This document shows positions 1-9,000 of a stretch of DNA of 20,963 nucleotides, one piece after another. Made by a program: the position numbers and the translations under genes. Positions within the stretch are counted from its first letter, which is position 1; each line of letters begins with the position of its first letter. This stretch comes from Chloroflexota bacterium (GTDB lineage Bacteria > Chloroflexota > Anaerolineae > B4-G1), in the NCBI GenBank assembly GCA_024232355.1, contig JAAEPW010000161.1, forward strand, positions 1-20,963. Reading direction: 5' to 3'. The notes under the pieces are model-generated. The model was not told the origin of the DNA, searched no databases, and saw nothing but the letters and a program-made list of their open reading frames with translations.

Positions 1-2
1 CA

Positions 3-3000
3 ACGGCCCTGGACCAGGGTCTGCAGGGTCACTGGCGGCTGGACGAGGAAAGTGGGACACGCTACGATAACTCGTCCCACAGCAACAATCTGACCGATCA
101 CAACACCGTCGGTTCGACGATGGGACAAGTGGGCCTGGCGGGGGACTTTGAGCGCAGTAACTCTGAGCGTCTCTCTATCGACCACTCGGTCCAGAACGGA
201 TTGAACATCACCGGCAGCCTGACGTTGGTCGGGTGGATCAAGCCGGAAATCGTTGATCAGTACATGATCATGGCTGCCAAGTACGAGTGGGGAGTGGACA
301 ACCGGGCATATCGCTTTGATGTGCGGCCCACCGGGCAGATGGCGTTGATCATCTCACCAAACGGTCAGACCAGCAGCGACTACAGCCTGGTGGCCAACGC
401 GGGCCTCGTTCCGGGCACCTGGTATCACGTGGCCGGTGTCTTTGATGCCCAGATGCAGACTTTATCCATCTACCTGGATGGCGAACTGGCAAGTTCCCGG
501 TCGGTGAACTATGATCACATCAATTCGAGCACCGCGCCCTTTATGCTGGGAGCCAATATGCAAAACGGCAGTGTGACCCAGTACTTTGACGGGGTGCTGG
601 ACGAATGGCGCGTGTACGACCGAGTCCTGAGTCAAGCCGAGATACACTCACTGATGTCGCCCAATCCGCCCAGCGCCGATTTCGCGGCCATACCCTCGAG
701 TGGCATCGCGCCACTGACGGTGGTATTCACCAACAACACTATTGGAGACGTCACCAACTATGTGTGGAACTATGGCGACGGTATCACCAGCACCGCGTCT
801 ACTGCCACTCACACCCACACCTATGCCTCGGCGGGCCCCGCCACCGCAGGTGGCGCCTATACAGTGAGCCTTACCGCCACCGGTCCGGGTGGTTCAGACA
901 CACGGACCCGCACTGGTTGCATCACCGTCTACGAAGGAGTAGTGGCCGAATTTGAAGGCAGCCCGATCAGCGATATGGACTCTTTGACCGTGAATTTTGT
1001 CAACCAATCCACCGGCAACTATGACACTTGCATCTGGGGCTTTGGTGACGGCAACACCAGTCCTGACTGCAACGATCCCAGCCACCTCTACGATTCACCG
1101 GGTATCTACACCGTGATCCTGACGGTCAGCGGGCCGGGCGGCTCGGACACACGGACCCGTACCAACTATATCACCGTCTACGAAGGAGTAGTAGCTGGCT
1201 TTGAAGGCAGCCCGACCAGCGGTGTGGGCTCTTTGACCGTGAATTTTGACAACCAATCCACCGGCGACTATGACACTTGCATCTGGGACTTTGGTGACGG
1301 CAACACCAGTCCTGACTGCAACGATCCCAGCCACCTCTACGATTCACCGGGTCCCGCCACCGCAGGTGGCGCATACACCGTGATTCTGACGGTCAGCGGG
1401 CCGGGCGGCTCGGACACACGGACCCGTACCAACTATATAACCGTCTACGAGGGGGTAGTGGCTGAATTTGAAGGCAGCCCGACCAGCGGTGTAGGCTCTT
1501 TGACTGTGAATTTTGTCAACCAATCCACCGGCGACTATGACACCTGTGTTTGGGATTTCGGCGACGGAGCCACCAGTCCCGACTGCAACGATCCCAGCCA
1601 CCTCTACGATTCACCGGGTCCCGCCACCGCAGGTGGCGCATACACCGTGAGTCTGACGATCAGCGGACTGGGTGGCTCGGACACGCGGACCCGCACCGAC
1701 TATATCACCGTCACGCCGCCGGTGGCCGACTTTGGAATCTCTTCGTCGAGCAGCCAAGAGCCACAGATGGTGGTTTTTAACAGTCTCACTGCCAGTGGAA
1801 CGACAGGCTATTTATGGGACCTGGGTGACGGCACGACAAGCGCCGAGGAGAACCCCGTACACGCCTACACAGCCCCCGGTGTGTACACCGTGGTCTTCAC
1901 TGCGACCGGAGTAACCGGTACGGACGTGCGGGCGCGCGCCATCACCATCCACCAGAACAGCATATACGTGGACGATGACGGCGACTGTTCCGGCAACATC
2001 CCCTGCTTCGATACCATCCAGGCGGCGGTGGGCGATGTGCTCATCGAGGTCAATTATGACGCGGTGCTCGTGGCTCAGGGGACGTATACCAGCATTGGGG
2101 CCAACGTGGTCATGATTGGCACTGGCAGGGACATTGACCTGCTCGGCGGGTGGAACGATGACTTTACCGTCCGTGATCCTGACACCTACGTCTCTACCAT
2201 TGACGGCCAGGGCTACCGTCGTTGTCTCAATATCGACGCTGCCAGCCCACTGGTAGATGGTTTCCACATCGTCAACGGCTCAAATCGCTTTGGTGCTGGC
2301 ATTTTTATCAAGAATGGCTCGCCAATCATTCAGAACAATGTCATTCACGACAACTCGGCAAGCAATGATCTTGAAGGACTTGGCTCTGGCGGTGGCATCT
2401 ACGTCGCTGGCGGCTCGCCGACGATCCAAAATAACGTCATCTCCGGCAATACTACAGATAACGGCGGTGGCGGTATCCAAGTTGCAGGTGGCTCGTCGAC
2501 GATCCAGAACAACGTCATCTCCAACAACACTGCTCATGATGGTGGTGGTATCGCAGTCTGGAGTGATACTGTTAATTACGCAGACTGGGGTGATGCAATC
2601 ATCCAGAACAATGTGATCTATGGCAACACAGCGAACAGGTTTGGTGGTGGCATAAGCATCTCTGACGCTGGCCCAATCATTCAGAACAATGTGATTGTCG
2701 CTAACCGATCTGAGAGGGGAGGCGGGATTTATCAAGACGAATTGGGTGAGAGCACTCTAGACTACAACAACGTCTGGAAGAACGACCCAGACGACTACTA
2801 TGGAGGAGAGATGAGGTCCGGCTCTCACGACATCTCGACCGATCCGCTGTTCGTGGATGCGGAGAGGGATGATTTCCACCTGACCTCCGAATCGCCCTGC
2901 ATAGACAAAGGGGATCCGAACACCACCCTCGACATCGACTTTGACGGCGAATCTCGACCCCAAGGAGAGGGGTACGACATTGGTGCAGATGAATATACTC

Positions 3001-6000
3001 TACTACTACAGCCGCTAGAAGCCGATTTCACTGCCACGCCGCGGAGTGGTGCGGCACCTCTAACCGTGAATTTCTTCAACCTCACCACTGGTGAGGTGAT
3101 GCTTCACCGATGGAACTTTGGCGACCGTCAGGTCAGTTCCCTTGCCAGGATGCACACCTACACTCAAATCGGCGTCTATACCGTGACCCTCACTGCCTAC
3201 GGACGAGATGGCTCGGACACACTAACCCGCACCAACTATATCACTGTCACTGGACCGCCACCTATTGCTAGTTTCACTGCCGCACCGTCGAGTGGCGCTG
3301 TTCCCTTGATTGTAGACTTTACCAATCTCACCACTGGCGACTATAAAACTTGCACCTGGGATTTTGGCGACGGAGATACCAGCGACAACTGCAACGATCC
3401 TCGTCATCGCTACAATTCATCTGGTGTTTATACTGCAAGTCTGACGGTTAGCGGAGTGAGCGGTTCGGACATACTGACGCGTACCAACTATATCACTGTC
3501 ACTGAAAGAGTAGTGGCTGAATTTGAAGGCAGCCCGACCAGCGGTATGGATTCTTTGACCGTGAGTTTTGATAATCAATCCACTGGCGACTATGAAACTT
3601 GCGCCTGGGACTTTGGCAACGGCAACACCAGCCATGACTGCAACGATTTCAACTATACCTATAACTCGCCGGGTATCTACACTGTGATCCTAACGGTCAG
3701 CGGGCTAGGCGGATCGGATACACGGACCCGCACCGACTATATCACCGTCCACGGACCGCCAACGGCTGACTTTGATGGCAATCCGACCAGTGGTGTGGCT
3801 CCCCTAAGTGTGACCTTTGTCAATCACTCCACTGTGGGCTTGACTTATCTGTGGGACTTTGGCGATGGTCAGACCAGTACCATTATCAACCCCACCCACA
3901 CCTACACTCAAACCGGCGTTTACACCGTGACCCTTACTGTTACCGGACTGGGTGACTCGGACACGCTGACCCGCACCCATTATATTGCAGTCTCTCAGGG
4001 TGTGACGGCCGACTTTAGCGCCAACCCAACCAGTGGCGTGGCTCCCTTGACTGTGAACTTTGCCAATCTTTCCAGTGGCAGCTATGATACCTGCACCTGG
4101 AATTTTGGCGACGGTAACACCATATACGACGACTGTAACGATCAGAGTCATACGTACATCTCGCCGGGTCCCGTCACCGCAGGTGGTGCCTACACCGTGA
4201 GCTTGACCGTCAGCGGGCTTGGCGGCACTGACGTGTTTACCCGTTTCGCCTACGTCGAGGTCCTCGGTGCCGATTTTACAGCCGCACCCAGGATCGGTGC
4301 GGTTCCTCGCGTGGTGACTTTTACCGACGTCCTGAGTGATCGAGTCACAAGCCGGACCTGGAACTTTGGCGATGGCTCACCCGAAGTGATCACCACCCAG
4401 GTCACTATTACCCACTACTATACCCAAGCCGGTGTTTACACCCCCACGCTGACCATTATGCGTGATGGTGGCTACCAGTATACCGAGGTCAAGCCTGCCT
4501 TTATCATTGCGCGCGGGGCAGAGTTCAGCGCCTCGCCGCAGACTGGCCTGGCTCCGTTGGAGGTTACCTTTACCGACATTGTCAGTGGCCCGGTCACCGA
4601 TCGAATTTGGGACTTTGGTGATGGCGAGATCGCAACAGATGCTCCTGTTTCGATGACACACACCTACGTCCAACCCGGTATCTATACTCCAACCCTGACG
4701 GTGATACGCGATGGTTATACCTATAGCCAGTCTGTCCCCAATATGATCGTCGCCTCCCAAGAAGCCTGCGCCATCAGCACGACCAAAACTACCTGGTGGG
4801 ACAGTGGCTTTTTCTACCGCCAACCCTTGACGCTGACCGTGGCTTCTCCTCTAGTATATACGTCAGACGTGACTCAGGTGCTGGCCCTGACACTCGATAC
4901 TCAAACCCCGATCACCGACGACCTGATGCTGCCCGACGGGAATGACCTGCGGGTGGTATACCTGGACGCAGGCAATTGGCGCGAGCTGCCCAGGCACCTT
5001 GGGGACGTGGGCACTACCAACACCACCGTCTACTTTCCCTTGCAGGCCACCATCACAGTCACCGACACCGGATACTATCTCTACTACGGCCGTCCGTCCG
5101 CTGGTCACCCGACTGCGGACAACCCGCCAGAGCTGTACCCGGATATCGCAAGCTGGTCCACCGTGACCACCACCGGTAGCGGAACCTTTACCCCCACGGT
5201 GGCTTTCACGGCCAGCACGTACGCCGGGCTGGCCCCGTTGGACGTGAGTTTTAGCAACCTGACCACACCGACTACGGGCATCGACAACTATACCTGGAAC
5301 TTTGGAGACGGCACGCCCGAAGTCCACGACTTTGCGCCCAATCACCCCTATGCCAACCCCGGCCCCGCTGCCGCAGACGGCGCGTACACCGTTACCCTCA
5401 CCGCTGTCACGGACGAAGGCTTGACAGTGATCCACACCTGGGTCGCCGCTATCCAAGTCCCTGGTCTCGATGCCACCGCCGACGCCACGGTCAGTCTGGG
5501 AGAACGAGAGAGTCCCACCGGCGTCGCCGTCATCTGCGCCGAGGCAACCGTGCCCCAATCTTTCTCTTCCGCCGATGGCCGCCTGACCATCACCTTCCCG
5601 CCGGGAGCAGTTACTGAAACCATCGTCGTCACCCATACTCCCAAGGTATGGGCGCACTTTGGCCCCAAGGTGCTGACCTTTTACGATATGACGGCTACGA
5701 CCCTGGATGACGGCAGACCGGTCACGACTTTTGACGCAGACGTCGTCTTTGACTTTCAGTATGGCAACTCTGTTGAGCCTGAGCAGTTGGAATTCACCAT
5801 CGCCGGTTTCAGTTGGAACGAGGCGATCAAAGAATGGGAACGTCTGCCCGCCAACTTGGACACCACCGGCAACGCAGTTACCTTCCAAAGTGGTCACTTT
5901 TCTGATTTTGCAGTCACGGCGGTCGGTATGAACAGTGCGCCAGCCAGCGCCGTCAGTGCAGCTCAATCAGACTTGTTCTCCGGCGCGGCCACCTGGTCCT

Positions 6001-9000
6001 ACCCACTCCATGTGCCGCCCGGTCGAAACGGCCTGCAGCCGGGTTTGGCCCTTAGCTATAACTCCCATCTGGCAGAAACCCGGCAGACCGACTTTCAGAG
6101 GAGCGGTCTGTTCGGCCTGGGCTTTAACCTGGAGCCAGGTTTCATCGACATAGACCTCACCTCTGATGTACAGCAATACAACTATGACCCAAACGGCTGC
6201 CTAGTGGACGCGTGGGTAGATTTCGAGGCTTACCTGACCCTCAACGGCGCGCGCACGAGATTGATACGCCAGGACGATTGGTTCCCGGATTCAGGAAACC
6301 CGGATCTGGTCGGCGACTTTCGCCTGCAGCAGGATAACTTTTTGCGCGTCCAACTCTTCCGGGGTGGAAATGATCAAAGAACCGATTTCTTCCTGATCCA
6401 CGACGACGAGATCAAACCTTTACCCCAACTATACTGGGTGGTGACAACCAAGGAAGGAACGATCTATCGTTTCGGCGATGCACCTAATACCGTCCAGATA
6501 TTGCGGACACTGATAATTAGCTATGATGCCAGCGGCTGGGGTTCTCCAGGATGGATGTCATATCCCAAAAGAACCTATCTGAACGAGATAGAAGATGTCT
6601 ACGGCAACACCGTGACCTATGGGTACACACGAATAACCCGACGGACTGACGACGGGGTAGCGTATAACCCTGCTATCCTCCTGTCACACATCAACTACAA
6701 CGCTGATGGGACCCGCCGGGTTGTCTTTGAGTACAATCACGACCGGCTTGACGAGCCTTCACCCCAAGCTTTCTTCCCTGGTGCAGCCTATTCCTATTAC
6801 CGCGATCTACTGTCGGCTGTGTCGATGAGGGTTAATCCGGGCGGCGAGTTCCTGCGCTACGAGTTTGGGTATGATCACATCGACTTCAATCCTATGCCAT
6901 GGGGGGAAGAACAAGTTCCCGTTCTTCAAACCATTACGGCCAAAGATGAAAGCGGACAAGAATTTGAGGCCCAAACCACATTTGGATACTATGTTAACGA
7001 ATCCCTGTGGCGATACAAAGGAATGTTGCGTCAGATCGAAAATGGTTATGGCGGTTCGACCAGTTTTAGCTATTCTCTCAACAAGCGGGTGAAAAAAATC
7101 AGTATGCTTGCGGATGACGCGGAGCCGATTGTCCGCAAATTCGACATCATTGACGTCCCTGGAGAACGCCGTGTTTCTGTCTGGAACGAAGGCGGGAACT
7201 CGGAAACCCAGTATGCCTTCCACACCGAATACGATTGGAACCCATTCGATACCAAGCTACCTCCTTTGACAGGTCAATTGAAACACATTACCATACGCGA
7301 TCTTTCAACGTACAGGATTGAGCAGACCATTTGCTACGAGTATGACCCAGAGCTACCTACTTCGACCAACGAAAATGTCTTTGTGGCACCGACAAAAAAA
7401 ACCACGGTGTTTGAAGAAGGCATTTGCTATCTTCCAGCTTGGTCAGAGGGTGGTATTGTCGTTGAATATGATTATGACAATGAGTATGGTAATCTTCTAG
7501 AGACCTTCGAGCATGGTGATCCTAACACATCTACCGATGATCACCGGATCGTGACGACTTACATTGACAATGGCTGGGACAGGCGGATACCCACTCTACC
7601 TAGAACTCAAACCATCTATGGACGAAACGGTGTCGGGTGGGAGGTTGCCGCGCAGACCAATTATGATTACGTCTTCCAGGGCAGCAACACAGAAGCCCTG
7701 GCCCGAGTGACTACTACCCAACATGGTTTGGCTGGCAGCGTGGACTCGACTAGCATGGTCCACTATAACAGCCACGGCAACGTGGATTGGACGCAAGACG
7801 GCCTGGGCAATCGCACCGTCGTCGCAGCCTTTGACAGCGCCAACGTCTTCCCCTCGATCGTCACCTATCCCCCTGTCGACGGACTCACCCTGCAGACCCA
7901 AACCACCTACGATCCACGCTGGGGAACGCCCAAGCAAGTGACCGGCTTTAACAGCGACGATATCACCGAGTACCGCTATGATCCTTTCGGCCGCCTGCAA
8001 GAGGTCGAGGATCTGGTGGCGGTCACTCGCTATGATTATGCAAAGGATGAGCAGAACGGTGGTTTGGAGGTTGCTACCACCTATGCCTATGACACACTAG
8101 ATGCCTACCAGACCTCGGTCAAGTACAACGCCCTGGGGCAAATGATCCAATCCGAAACCGAGGGTGGGAGCGGCAACATCATTGTAGACTACGAGTACGA
8201 CGGGACGGGACGCCAGGTATGGACTTCTGTGCCCTACATCGGCGCTTCCCCTTCTTTAGGAACCCGCACCGAATATGATGCCCTCGGACGCCCCCGCGCG
8301 ATCACAAACCACGACACCACCACCCAGCGCTTTGACTATGATGGCTGGCAGAGAACTACCTTTACCAACCAGGAGGGACACCAGACCGTCTACGGGAAAG
8401 ACGCCTTTGGTCGCACCACCTGGGTGCGGCAGTATCGCGATGATACGGGGGCAGAGCCCCAGACCCGCTACGGGTACGACACCCTCGGCAACCTGACCGA
8501 TGTGTGGGATGCTGCTGCTTCCTCCAACCACACCGAGATGACCTACGATGGCCTGGGTCGCACGCTCACCATTAGCGATACCGACACAGGCTACTGGACG
8601 TACGTCTACGACGCCAACGGCAATCTGATCACCCAGACCGATGCTCGTGATCAGATAATTACGTTCGAATATGATGCGCTCAACCGGCTCATTGCCAAAT
8701 GTGGTAGTGAGATATGTGAGAATCTCAATTTGATCGCCGCTTACACCTACGATGACACCACCGACGGCAACACCGGCCTGGGCCGGCGCACCGGTATGGA
8801 AGACGCCTCCGGCAGAACAGCCTGGATATACGACGCAGCTGGCCGTCTGGCCAAAGAGACCAAGGTGATTAGCTACATAAGGTGGGCCATTCCCTACACC
8901 ACCAGCTTTACGTATGATTTCTTGAATCGTTTGGACACCCTGACCTATCCCGACGACGAAATCGTGACCTACGGCTACGACGCTGGTGGCCAGGTCAACC

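Noticed and set aside
894..1780. Repeated minus-strand frames (MAGIVAV...) and regular DNA repeats considered as a CRISPR-like or satellite array
   Set aside because: They are the antisense of tandem PKD-coding repeats; the units are 250-267 bp with no spacer structure.
4863..5966. Long minus-strand open frame (367 codons) opposite the DUF2341/PKD/ZU5-like region
   Set aside because: It is antisense to clearly homologous RHS-protein domains; its product is Gly/Val/Arg-rich without motifs or a ribosome binding site, a shadow of codon bias.
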